From an uncultured archaeon (GTDB taxonomy: Archaea > Nanobdellota > Nanobdellia > Woesearchaeales > ARS49), in NCBI GenBank assembly GCA_902385765.1, contig CABMGU010000007.1, positions 1-19,712 on the forward strand: a DNA stretch of 19,712 nt. Direction: 5' to 3'. A model generated the notes under the pieces. It was not told the DNA's origin, did not search any database, and worked only from the letters and a program-made list of their open reading frames with translations. Shown one piece after another: positions 1-6,278 of the stretch; position 1 is the first letter of the stretch; the number at the start of each line of letters is the position of its first letter. A program made the translations under genes and the position numbers.

Positions 1-162
1 AGTCAAATTAGTTTCATTTTTTGTAACAGCTGCAATATTGCTTTGAGCAGTAACAGCGCCATTAACGGTATCGTAATTTACGCCACACGTACTAGTATCG
101 GCGGAGACAACCTGCACTAAAAATAAAACAACAAGAATGGAAAAAAATAGATTCATTTTCAT
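1..162 (-). CDS. Secreted protein, N-terminal part only (gene runs off the left edge)
   Basis: An open frame on the minus strand starts at 162 and stays open for 54 codons to the window edge. It begins Met-Lys-Met-Asn, continues with a hydrophobic stretch (FFSILVVLFLVQVV) and ends the signal peptide with a plausible Ser-Ala-Asp cleavage site near residues 20-22. One Cys follows at residue 26. A GGTGAG Shine-Dalgarno-like sequence lies just upstream of the ATG, and a TATA-rich stretch lies at about 190-210. The visible mature part is too short to assign a family. The protein is probably exported or membrane-associated, like several others in this window. It is divergent from pgi. Confidence 0.65.
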   Translation of the reverse strand, partial: MKMNLFFSILVVLFLVQVVSADTSTCGVNYDTVNGAVTAQSNIAAVTKNETNLT

Positions 163-267
163 AATCTCACCTTTTTTATATTATGAAGGATTTTTTTATA
201 AGTATATAAATCTTTTTAGAGTAACATTTAAATAAAATGCAATAGAATAAGAAGTAAAAGAGGCAAG
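163..267. promoter_or_regulatory. Divergent promoter region between the secreted-protein gene and pgi
   Basis: This AT-rich gap holds TATA-like sequences for both directions: a TATATA/TTATAAA stretch at about 190-210 serving the minus gene and TTTAAATAAA at about 227-236 serving pgi. A GAGG motif four bases before the pgi ATG could act as a ribosome binding site. Assignment rests on spacing and composition only. Confidence 0.45.
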
Positions 268-1506
268 ATGATAACATTCAAGTACGAAAACGCACTCATT
301 CCAAAAGGAAAGATACTATCAACAGCAAAAAAGCTCATACCGGAAATAAAAAAATTGATTTCTTACGAATGCGTCAACCTGGCAGATGATGACAAGATAC
401 TGAGAATCACAGAAGCAGCAATAGCAATGAAAAAAAGACTGAACCCGCAATTAATAGTCGTAGTAGGCATAGGCGGAAGCAACCTCGGAACAAGGGCAGT
501 ACAGGAAGCACTGCTGGGAAAGCAATGGAACCTGAACAACACTCCCAAAATAATGTATGCAGACACAGTAGACCCTGACGCACTGCAATGCATAATAGAA
601 GAAATGCAAAATACTTTAAGGCAAGGAAAACAACTAATCCTGGATGTTGTCAGCAAAAGCGGAACAACAACAGAAACAATAGCAAACTTTGAAGTACTAT
701 TGAACGTGCTGAAAAGACACAGAAAAGACGCAGAAAATTATGTGGTAGCAACAACAGACAAAGAAAGCAAACTATGGAAACTGGCTGTTAAGAATAATTT
801 CTCACTTCTCGAGATACCAAAAAATGTAGGAGGAAGATACAGCATATTCACACCCGTCGGACTGTTTCCATTAGGAATGCTGGGAATTGATTTGAAAGAA
901 CTGCTGAAAGGAGCGGCAGCAATGAAAGAAGACTGCCTGGACGCAAAAGGACCAGCGGCAACAGGCGCAAGCATACTATACCTGCAGAAAAGAAACATCT
1001 ACGACAACTTCCTCTTCTCAACAGACCTTGAAAGCCTGGGCAAATGGTACAGACAATTATTAGCAGAAAGCACAGGCAAAACAAAATGCCTAACGCCAAC
1101 AGTAAGCATAGGAAGCACAGACTTGCACAGCATGGCACAATTGTATTTAGGAGGACCGCAGGACAAACTCACAAACTTTGTAATAACACATTTCAACCGC
1201 ACAATAAAAGTGCCATACTATCCTGAATACAACTCGCTTGTTGAGAATTTACAGAAAAAAGAACTAAACCACATCATGCACGCAATAGTGCAGGGAACAA
1301 AAACAGCATACAAAAAAGGAAAAAGACCATACACGGAAACGCATTTGGACGTCAAAAACGCAAGAGCAATAGGCGCGTATATGCAATTAAAAATGATGGA
1401 GACTATATTATTGGCAAAACTGCTGAAAGTAAACCCATTCGACCAGCCGGCAGTAGAAGAATACAAGAAAGAAACAAGAAGACTTCTCAAGAAAGGAATA
1501 TATTAA
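268..1506 (+). CDS. pgi: Glucose-6-phosphate isomerase (phosphoglucose isomerase)
   Basis: Cytoplasmic enzyme interconverting glucose 6-phosphate and fructose 6-phosphate in glycolysis and gluconeogenesis. The 412-residue protein has the hallmarks of the classical SIS-fold PGI superfamily: GIGGSNLG at 67-74, the sugar-phosphate loop SKSGTTTET at 129-137, NVGGRYSIFTPVG at 186-198, the catalytic-type Glu in AESTGK (E267), His in DLHSMAQ (H287) and the C-terminal NPFDQPAVEEYK with the usual Lys (K400). It is shorter than the roughly 550-residue enzymes of many bacteria and eukaryotes and resembles compact bacterial/archaeal PGIs. It is not the cupin-type PGI known from some Euryarchaeota. No glycolytic neighbour lies in the window. 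A highly structured element follows the stop codon within five bases. Confidence 0.95.
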   Translation: MITFKYENALIPKGKILSTAKKLIPEIKKLISYECVNLADDDKILRITEAAIAMKKRLNPQLIVVVGIGGSNLGTRAVQEALLGKQWNLNNTPKIMYADTVDPDALQCIIEEMQNTLRQGKQLILDVVSKSGTTTETIANFEVLLNVLKRHRKDAENYVVATTDKESKLWKLAVKNNFSLLEIPKNVGGRYSIFTPVGLFPLGMLGIDLKELLKGAAAMKEDCLDAKGPAATGASILYLQKRNIYDNFLFSTDLESLGKWYRQLLAESTGKTKCLTPTVSIGSTDLHSMAQLYLGGPQDKLTNFVITHFNRTIKVPYYPEYNSLVENLQKKELNHIMHAIVQGTKTAYKKGKRPYTETHLDVKNARAIGAYMQLKMMETILLAKLLKVNPFDQPAVEEYKKETRRLLKKGIY

Positions 1507-1510
1507 CAGG

Positions 1511-1598
1511 TCGCTGCGGTCTTACAGACTTGACTTCTTCTCCCCACGCTTTGCAAGGGGAGAAGAAAGTCAACCTTGGCAGGGCCAAGGCGCAGCGA
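1511..1598. repeat. Cloverleaf-like inverted-repeat element (outer stem enclosing three hairpins)
   Basis: The sequence can fold with almost no unpaired bases. The outer stem is 1511-1518 with 1591-1598 (TCGCTGCG/CGCAGCGA, 8 perfect pairs plus two possible G-U pairs outward). Hairpin 1 is 1519-1522/1526-1529 with a 3-base loop. Hairpin 2 is 1531-1545/1557-1572, 15 pairs with one bulged A and an 11-base loop. Hairpin 3 is 1574-1579/1585-1590 (CCTTGG/CCAAGG). Only bases 1530 and 1573 separate the arms. It starts 4 bases after the pgi stop and ends before the promoter of the next gene. It could be a structured 3' UTR or terminator, a small RNA, or a palindromic mobile repeat. I do not recognise a named family. 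Confidence 0.7.
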
Positions 1599-1618
1599 TT
1601 GCACTTTAAACAAGAGCA

Positions 1619-1632
1619 ACATTTAAAAAGCA
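1619..1632 (+). promoter_or_regulatory. TATA-like box for the beta-helix surface protein
   Basis: An A/T-rich ACATTTAAAAAG motif centred near 1625 lies about 27 bp before the ATG at 1652, with no Shine-Dalgarno sequence. This is the spacing expected for a leaderless archaeal transcript. Confidence 0.5.
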
Positions 1633-1651
1633 ATATTCAATAAATCACGAT

Positions 1652-4366
1652 ATGAAAAGGGGGGAATGGGGATTAATCGCAATAGTATCATTTATGATAT
1701 TCTCATACTCGTTTGTAAGCCTCAACAGCCCCACAGGAATGCAGACTTTTGAACCGCAAATCATCATTAACAGCTGCCCGATTGCAATAACGAGCAACAG
1801 CGCAGTAGGAAGCAACCTCACAAGCAACGGAACCTGCATCACCATAAACGCCAGCAACATAATACTCGACTGCTCAGGATATGAAATAACAGGAAACACC
1901 ACAGGATACGGAATAACAAGCACCAATTTCACCAATATAACAATAAAAAACTGCATAATAACAAACTTCTCAACAGGCATTTACGCTGATACGATAAACA
2001 ACAGCTTTTACATAAACAACACTGCCAGAAAAGGCAACTACGGATTTGAGTTGTTCAACAGCAGCAACAACGAGCTGACAAACAACACGGCAAACAACAA
2101 CGCCTTCAACGGCTTTGACATCCAATTCGGCGGAAACAACACTCTAACGAACAACACGGCACGATTGAACAACCACGGAATTTTCATATCATTCAGCGAC
2201 GCCAGCACGCTCCTGAACAACACTGCAAGAGACAATGGAGGAGCAGGATTCTTCATATCATCCTCACTGGCGGTTACTGCAAACTACAATACAGGCGTGA
2301 ATGATACGAGCGGAGGATTCGCTTTCATAACAACACCAAACTGCAGCCTGAACGGAAACCAGGCGTACAATAACACAGCAGCAACCGGCATAACACTAAA
2401 CACAAACTCTGACAACTGCAACCTCACAAACAACCAGGCATATAACAATCAAATACACGGAATTATCGTAATCGCAAGCACAGGAGCAAGGATAGACAAC
2501 AACACTGCAAGAAACAACACAAACAACGGCATTTCTTTAGGAGGCAGCCAGCACACTGTGATAAACAATTACGCTTACAACAACTCAGAAGGCATACTTG
2601 CAAACCCGACAAACAACAGCGTATTCACAAACAACACGGCATACAGTAACGTCATAAATGGAATAAGAATAGCAGTAAACTCGTTCAACAACACGCTGAC
2701 AAACAACACAGCATACCTAAACGGACAGCAAGGAATACACCTCAGTGTTAATGTAAGCAATAACACATTAACCAACAACACGGCATATAACAATACCAGA
2801 AACGGAATAATACTTGAAAACGGATGCCAAAACAACATTCTCAACAACAACACAGCATCAAACAACACATTAAACGGAATAACAATGAAAGACAACTCAA
2901 ACAACAACAATTTATCACAAAGCACCATAGAAGGAAACAGCCAGTTCGGACTTGCATTCACATCATCACACAACAACAAAATAACAGACACCACAATACG
3001 CGACAACACAAACGCCTCAATAAATTTCGCATCAAGCACAAACAACACACTAAACAATACCATCATACGAACCAGCACGACCTGGCTGGCAACAGACGGC
3101 ACAAGCACAGGAAACAACATAACAAACACATCATTCCTGAACTATAACGGAACGATAAGATTCGAGCAAAACATAACCGTTCCATCCGGCATACAAGCTG
3201 ACACGAGCAACCTCAACATAAGCTACAACAAGGCATTCCTCAACAGCATAATCCTCGCATTCCTGAACCAGACAGCAGAAATCACGCTAAAAGGCCTGAC
3301 AGCGCCAAGCGTACAAGCAATAGTGGACTTTGAAGACGACGGAACATACATAGTATGCCTCCAGCCCCAGTGCGTGCCGATAAGCTACACAGCAGGAACA
3401 TTCATCTTCAACGCCAGCAGTTTCACCACATACTCCACAACAATAGGAAACGTGACGCTAACACTGACAAAAACCGACAGCCCAGACCCGGTAACGCCAG
3501 GAGGCACACTCACTTACACAATAACGTACAACATAACAAACGGCACGTCATTCAACACCACAATAAACGAAACATACCCTGCGCAAGTCACATTTGCCAG
3601 CTCAACACCCGTGCCAAGCTCAGGCAACAACGGATGGGACGCAGGCAACCTAACGATAGGACAATCATACCAGATAAACATCACAGTAACAGTTAATCCG
3701 GGAACTTCAGGACTGATAACAAACGAAGTCAACGTCAGCCTTTCAAACTCAACAGGAGGAAACTTCAACTTAACAATTCAGGAAAACACGACAGTTGTAG
3801 CACCAACACCATCAGGACGAGGGGGAGGCAGCGGAGGAAGAAACTTCTACAAGGTTACCCTGCCTCCAAGCGTCAATTGCTCAGAACAATGGATATGCGC
3901 GGAGTGGACGGAATGCTTCAATCAAATACAAACAAGGGAGTGCACAGACCAAAATAACTGCAACACGACAATTTACAAACCAGCAACATCAAAACCGTGC
4001 CAGCAGTCACAGATAAAAGAAACAGAACAGAAAACAGCTCCAAAAAGAGAAAGCCCGGCAGTAAAAGAGCCAGTCACGCCAGAACCAAAAAAAGCACCAG
4101 AGCAAAGCACACCAATACCCGCCACCCCTCAACTGCCATACCTCACTTTAGCACTCATTGCATTAGCCGTAATAGCTGCAATAACACTAATACTCAAAAG
4201 AAAATCATTCACCAGAACAAGCTGGAAAGCCAGCCCCACAATCGAGACCAAAATCCCTTCTGTTGAGGCAATTCTTCCAGAGGTTGATAAGGACCTGGAC
4301 GCGCTTTTGAAACGCGTGAAGGCGATGAAAGGTTCTTCTCAGTTGAAACATTCGAAGAAACGTTAG
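1652..4366 (+). CDS. Large cell-surface protein: beta-helix repeats, DUF11-like domain, thrombospondin-like Cys domain, C-terminal membrane anchor
   Basis: The 904-residue protein begins with a signal or anchor segment (about 8-24). Residues about 45-550 are right-handed parallel beta-helix repeats of the NosD/PbH1 type, built on recurrent NNTA(Y/R)xN steps. Residues about 600-700 (TLTKTDSPDPVTPGGTLTY onward) match the DUF11 surface-repeat style. Residues 743-783 form a six-Cys module beginning CSEQWICAEWTEC, like the thrombospondin type 1-like domains common in DPANN surface proteins. A Pro/Lys-rich spacer leads to a transmembrane helix (about 827-849) and a short cytoplasmic tail. Asn-rich sequence gives dozens of N-glycosylation sequons. 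It is probably displayed on the cell surface for carbohydrate binding or contact; the ligand is unknown. Its last 158 bp overlap the opposing gene at 4209-4949. Confidence 0.85.
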   Translation: MKRGEWGLIAIVSFMIFSYSFVSLNSPTGMQTFEPQIIINSCPIAITSNSAVGSNLTSNGTCITINASNIILDCSGYEITGNTTGYGITSTNFTNITIKNCIITNFSTGIYADTINNSFYINNTARKGNYGFELFNSSNNELTNNTANNNAFNGFDIQFGGNNTLTNNTARLNNHGIFISFSDASTLLNNTARDNGGAGFFISSSLAVTANYNTGVNDTSGGFAFITTPNCSLNGNQAYNNTAATGITLNTNSDNCNLTNNQAYNNQIHGIIVIASTGARIDNNTARNNTNNGISLGGSQHTVINNYAYNNSEGILANPTNNSVFTNNTAYSNVINGIRIAVNSFNNTLTNNTAYLNGQQGIHLSVNVSNNTLTNNTAYNNTRNGIILENGCQNNILNNNTASNNTLNGITMKDNSNNNNLSQSTIEGNSQFGLAFTSSHNNKITDTTIRDNTNASINFASSTNNTLNNTIIRTSTTWLATDGTSTGNNITNTSFLNYNGTIRFEQNITVPSGIQADTSNLNISYNKAFLNSIILAFLNQTAEITLKGLTAPSVQAIVDFEDDGTYIVCLQPQCVPISYTAGTFIFNASSFTTYSTTIGNVTLTLTKTDSPDPVTPGGTLTYTITYNITNGTSFNTTINETYPAQVTFASSTPVPSSGNNGWDAGNLTIGQSYQINITVTVNPGTSGLITNEVNVSLSNSTGGNFNLTIQENTTVVAPTPSGRGGGSGGRNFYKVTLPPSVNCSEQWICAEWTECFNQIQTRECTDQNNCNTTIYKPATSKPCQQSQIKETEQKTAPKRESPAVKEPVTPEPKKAPEQSTPIPATPQLPYLTLALIALAVIAAITLILKRKSFTRTSWKASPTIETKIPSVEAILPEVDKDLDALLKRVKAMKGSSQLKHSKKR
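2080..2900 (+). repeat. Degenerate in-frame repeats encoding NNTA beta-helix steps
   Basis: The motif AACAACACGGCA and close variants recur about every 60-75 bases through this stretch, always in the same reading frame as Asn-Asn-Thr-Ala. These are the turns of the beta-helix in the surface protein. The repeats diverge in their spacers and third codon positions, consistent with protein-level selection after internal duplication. They could promote recombination that changes helix length. Confidence 0.75.
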
Positions 4367-4949
4367 ACACGGAAACAGGCAGAGCAGAAACAACAGTCTT
4401 ATTGACAGAAACATTCATTGATTGATTCTTCTTCTCAAAATACAGGGGAACAGAGCCAGAATTTGAGTTAACAACAAAATCCTTTGAAGTAACAATCTTC
4501 AAATTCGCATTAGCCAGAAACTTTGCAGCAGCATGACGGTCCTTCTCGCTAATGCCGGTAACAAGCAACTGGACTTTCCCGTTATTCTCAAACAATTTAA
4601 TATAACCAACACTGCCAGCCAAATCCTTATTGCAGGGCTCAGGACCAGCCATCAGCTGATAAGCAGCACGATTATCACAAGGACTGCCGATAACAATCGC
4701 GTTTTTTACAGTAATATCTGCGATTTCCGTATCTAATTTAGAAGTTCCAATCTCAGTAGTAACGTTCTCATACTTTGCAAGACTTGTAGAGATAACAGTA
4801 GCAGAAACAACGTCCAAAGCAGGAGCTTCCTCTGCGATAACATAAAGAGCGCTGAATTTGCCATCCTTCACAAAAAAAGAAGGCCAATCAGAAATCGAAT
4901 AAGCTGAAACTAACGGAATAAGAAGCAACAGCAACCAAACCTTTTTCAT
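4209..4949 (-). CDS. Secreted S-layer-like domain protein
   Basis: The 246-residue protein has a clear signal peptide (MKKVWLLLLLIPLVSA, cleavage about residue 16). It continues with a domain resembling the archaeal S-layer family: DWPSFFVKDG with AEEAPALDV at 21-46, IVIGSPCDN at 85-93, a second Cys at 106, then GYIKLFENNGKVQLLVTG at 115-132 and an AAKFLAN helix. The two Cys may form a disulfide. The tail is Ser/Val/Asn-rich and ends in an aromatic GFWSRLWGWLSSLFW segment (232-246), probably a membrane-associating end. Residues about 195-246 are encoded antisense to the last 52 codons of the beta-helix gene. Both reading frames look genuine. It is divergent from the nuclease gene and seems to share its TATA box. 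Exact role unknown. Confidence 0.8.
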   Translation of the reverse strand: MKKVWLLLLLIPLVSAYSISDWPSFFVKDGKFSALYVIAEEAPALDVVSATVISTSLAKYENVTTEIGTSKLDTEIADITVKNAIVIGSPCDNRAAYQLMAGPEPCNKDLAGSVGYIKLFENNGKVQLLVTGISEKDRHAAAKFLANANLKIVTSKDFVVNSNSGSVPLYFEKKNQSMNVSVNKTVVSALPVSVSNVSSNVSTEKNLSSPSRVSKARPGPYQPLEELPQQKGFWSRLWGWLSSLFW

Positions 4950-4966
4950 AACCCTGAAGTTAGCAA

Positions 4967-4982
4967 TTATTTATTTAAAGAT
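4967..4982. promoter_or_regulatory. Shared bidirectional TATA box (TTTAAA at 4974-4979)
   Basis: The self-complementary core TTTAAA sits about 27 bp from the ATG at 4949 (minus) and about 26 bp from the ATG at 5002 (plus). It is the only good TATA candidate in the 52-bp gap. One palindromic box could position TBP in both orientations for two leaderless transcripts. Confidence 0.5.
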
Positions 4983-5001
4983 TGTCATTTATCATACTGA
5001 T

Positions 5002-5607
5002 ATGAAACAAATATTCCTGCTAATCATTCTAATCAGCTGTGCGTATAATCCGACTGCGGCAAGATACGTAATAGACGGAGACACATTTGTGCTAAACAAC
5101 GGCGACACAATAAGACTGCAAGGCATTGACACGCCAGAGCAGGGAGACATCAATTACGACAAGACAGCATTTGAACTGCAGGACAGACTAATCGGCAAGA
5201 AATTAACCTTTGAAGGAACAACAGATGACCTTTACGGCAGAAAAGTAAGATTCGTGTTTTCGGACGGAAAAAACGTAAATGTTGAAATGGTCAGAGAAGG
5301 ATGGGCAACAGCATTCATGCACAAAGGAACAAAATACGAACAAGAAATAGAACTCGCACAGCACGAAGCGAGAATCGCAAGAAAAGGAGTATGGAACATA
5401 AATGACGAAAGCTACAAAAGACTAAGCCGCAAGTGCGCTGAATTAGGATGCCCATCAGGAACAATAGCAGTCGCAAGCAAACAAGGGGAAGTATTCTACA
5501 ACTGCGCCTGCAGCGCAACAAACCTCATAAGCAAAGAAAACATCCAATGCTTCACGGCAATAGAAGACGCAATAGCACAAGGACTCAGAGAGGCAAGAAA
5601 GTGCTAA
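5002..5607 (+). CDS. Secreted thermonuclease-like (SNase) lipoprotein with C-terminal Cys domain
   Basis: A staphylococcal-nuclease-family enzyme, expected to cleave DNA or RNA outside the membrane in a Ca2+-dependent way. The 201-residue protein has a signal peptide with a lipobox-like LISC at 10-13. The SNase core spans about 20-135: DGDTF at 25-29, RLQGIDTPEQ at 38-47 (equivalents of nuclease Arg35, Asp40 and Glu43), and YGRKVRFVF at 78-86 supplying the second catalytic Arg. Residues 145-201 carry Cys145, 150, 168, 170, 183 and 201. The pattern SKxGEVFYNC ... N-x-x-CFTAIEDAIAQGLREARKC resembles the small Ada-like/metal-binding module seen at the ends of other secreted nucleases. It may serve nutrient scavenging from environmental DNA, which would suit a host with limited nucleotide synthesis (inference). 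Its stop overlaps the opposing gene by 4 bp. Confidence 0.85.
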   Translation: MKQIFLLIILISCAYNPTAARYVIDGDTFVLNNGDTIRLQGIDTPEQGDINYDKTAFELQDRLIGKKLTFEGTTDDLYGRKVRFVFSDGKNVNVEMVREGWATAFMHKGTKYEQEIELAQHEARIARKGVWNINDESYKRLSRKCAELGCPSGTIAVASKQGEVFYNCACSATNLISKENIQCFTAIEDAIAQGLREARKC

Positions 5608-5963
5608 TTAATGCCTGTTGAGCCGACAACACAACAATACTTCTTCAACTGCGGATCAAACATGCAAGGATCAGAGCTTTTATCAGCCTGCTGCTTGTTA
5701 AAACTGCAATCCCATTTGTTTTGGTTAGAATACATAAAGTTCACAATGCGCTGGGTTCTCACAGCCTCTCCATATTTGTAACCCAGAACAGCAGAAGGAT
5801 TCTCGGCAATGGCTTTTTTCATACCGCCGCCATACAATTTAGGGGCAAAACCATAACCAATCGACCTGTAAGCTCCTGCGCCGGTAATAGTATCAACATA
5901 CAGAACTGCAAATACTGAAAAAGCAACAATTCCAAAAATTGCAATAATAGCGGCTTTCGTCAT
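5604..5963 (-). CDS. Small membrane-anchored protein, function unknown
   Basis: The 119-residue protein starts with one hydrophobic helix (about 4-24, AAIIAIFGIVAFSVFAVLYV), followed by a Gly/Tyr-rich stretch (29-48) and a soluble tail with four Cys (85, 99, 109, 110; WDCSF, DPCMF and YCCVVG). The tail probably faces the outside and may hold disulfides. I do not recognise a family. AAAGAG before the ATG could be a weak ribosome binding site, and TTTATATAC at about 5993-6004 is a likely TATA box. It is convergent with the nuclease gene, the two stop codons overlapping. Confidence 0.6.
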   Translation of the reverse strand: MTKAAIIAIFGIVAFSVFAVLYVDTITGAGAYRSIGYGFAPKLYGGGMKKAIAENPSAVLGYKYGEAVRTQRIVNFMYSNQNKWDCSFNKQQADKSSDPCMFDPQLKKYCCVVGSTGIN

Positions 5964-6050
5964 CTCTTTTTCAATACTTCAATATGAAGTGTGTATATAA
6001 ATGTTTGGGACGGATGAATGAAGGCAGGATTTTAGACTTCGTAATTATAT
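5964..6050. other. Intergenic stretch upstream of the small membrane protein
   Basis: It contains a TATA-like TATATAAATG (as TTTATATAC on the minus strand) serving the 5963 start. I see no open frame with coding character and no other structure before the GC-rich hairpins at 6051. Confidence 0.4.
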
Positions 6051-6107
6051 CAGGGGGCGCTCAACCGCCGCGCCCCCTTCGACCCCTGGCGGGTCAAGTT
6101 CGCTGCG
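6051..6107. repeat. GC-rich double hairpin next to the tRNA 3' end
   Basis: Two hairpins stand out in an AT-rich setting: 6053-6060/6070-6077 (GGGGGCGC/GCGCCCCC, 8 perfect pairs, 9-base loop) and 6081-6085/6091-6095 (GACCC/GGGTC). They are followed by TCGCTGCG at 6100-6107, the same octamer that forms one strand of the outer stem of the cloverleaf element at 1511-1598. It lies downstream of the minus-strand tRNA, so it could end its transcript. It could also be a copy of a dispersed palindromic repeat. Confidence 0.55.
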
Positions 6108-6115
6108 CTCACTAT

Positions 6116-6200
6116 GCAGAGGGCAGGATTTGAACCTGCGAACTCACTAAGAGACAAGCTCCAGAAGCTAGCGCCTTTGACCAGGCTTGGCTACCTCTCC
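6116..6200 (-). tRNA. Type II tRNA with leucine-like body; anticodon position reads CUG; possibly degenerate
   Basis: Read on the minus strand, a T-arm GCAGG-TTCAAAT-CCTGC, a D-arm with GCC/GGC and the leucine-like AAGCCTGGTCAAA loop, and a variable arm with a 3-bp stem give an 85-nt class II tRNA. The discriminator base is A, as in tRNA-Leu. The acceptor GGAGAGG/CCTCTGC has a G-G mismatch at 2-71, and the anticodon stem CTAGC/GCTTG has a T-T mismatch at 28-42. The loop TTCTGGA puts CTG at 34-36, a glutamine-codon reader, where tRNA-Leu(CAG) would have CAG. An upstream TATA (GATATAAAAA on plus, 6224-6233) fits tRNA transcription. It may be a decaying tRNA-Leu or an unusual functional one. Isotype uncertain. 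Confidence 0.6.
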
Positions 6201-6223
6201 GCAAAGAAATCGTTCAAACACAG

Positions 6224-6246
6224 GATATAAAAACCTTTTTAAATAC
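6224..6246. promoter_or_regulatory. Divergent TATA boxes for the tRNA (minus) and the FabD-like gene (plus)
   Basis: GATATAAAAA (6224-6233) lies about 26 bp upstream of the minus-strand tRNA. CCTTTTTAAAT (6234-6244) points towards the plus-strand acyltransferase. The latter matches the CTTTTTAA boxes before the sigma-factor and aminopeptidase genes. Confidence 0.5.
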
Positions 6247-6278
6247 AGAACGGATTGCAAGCAAAAAGAGTTGAAAAC

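Noticed and set aside
1511..1598. Cloverleaf element read as a tRNA
   Set aside because: The stem sizes, the 3-base first loop, the 15-bp middle arm and the lack of a TTC T-loop motif exclude a tRNA.
2040..2900. Regularly spaced AACAACAC-type repeats resembling a CRISPR array
   Set aside because: The repeats are short, degenerate, purine-rich and in frame with a continuous protein as Asn-Asn-Thr-Ala steps; there is no constant repeat of 23-37 bp.
2575..3129. Long minus-strand open frame inside the beta-helix gene
   Set aside because: Its translation is a Leu/Val/Phe-rich mirror of Asn/Thr codons on the other strand, with no start signal; it is an antisense shadow.
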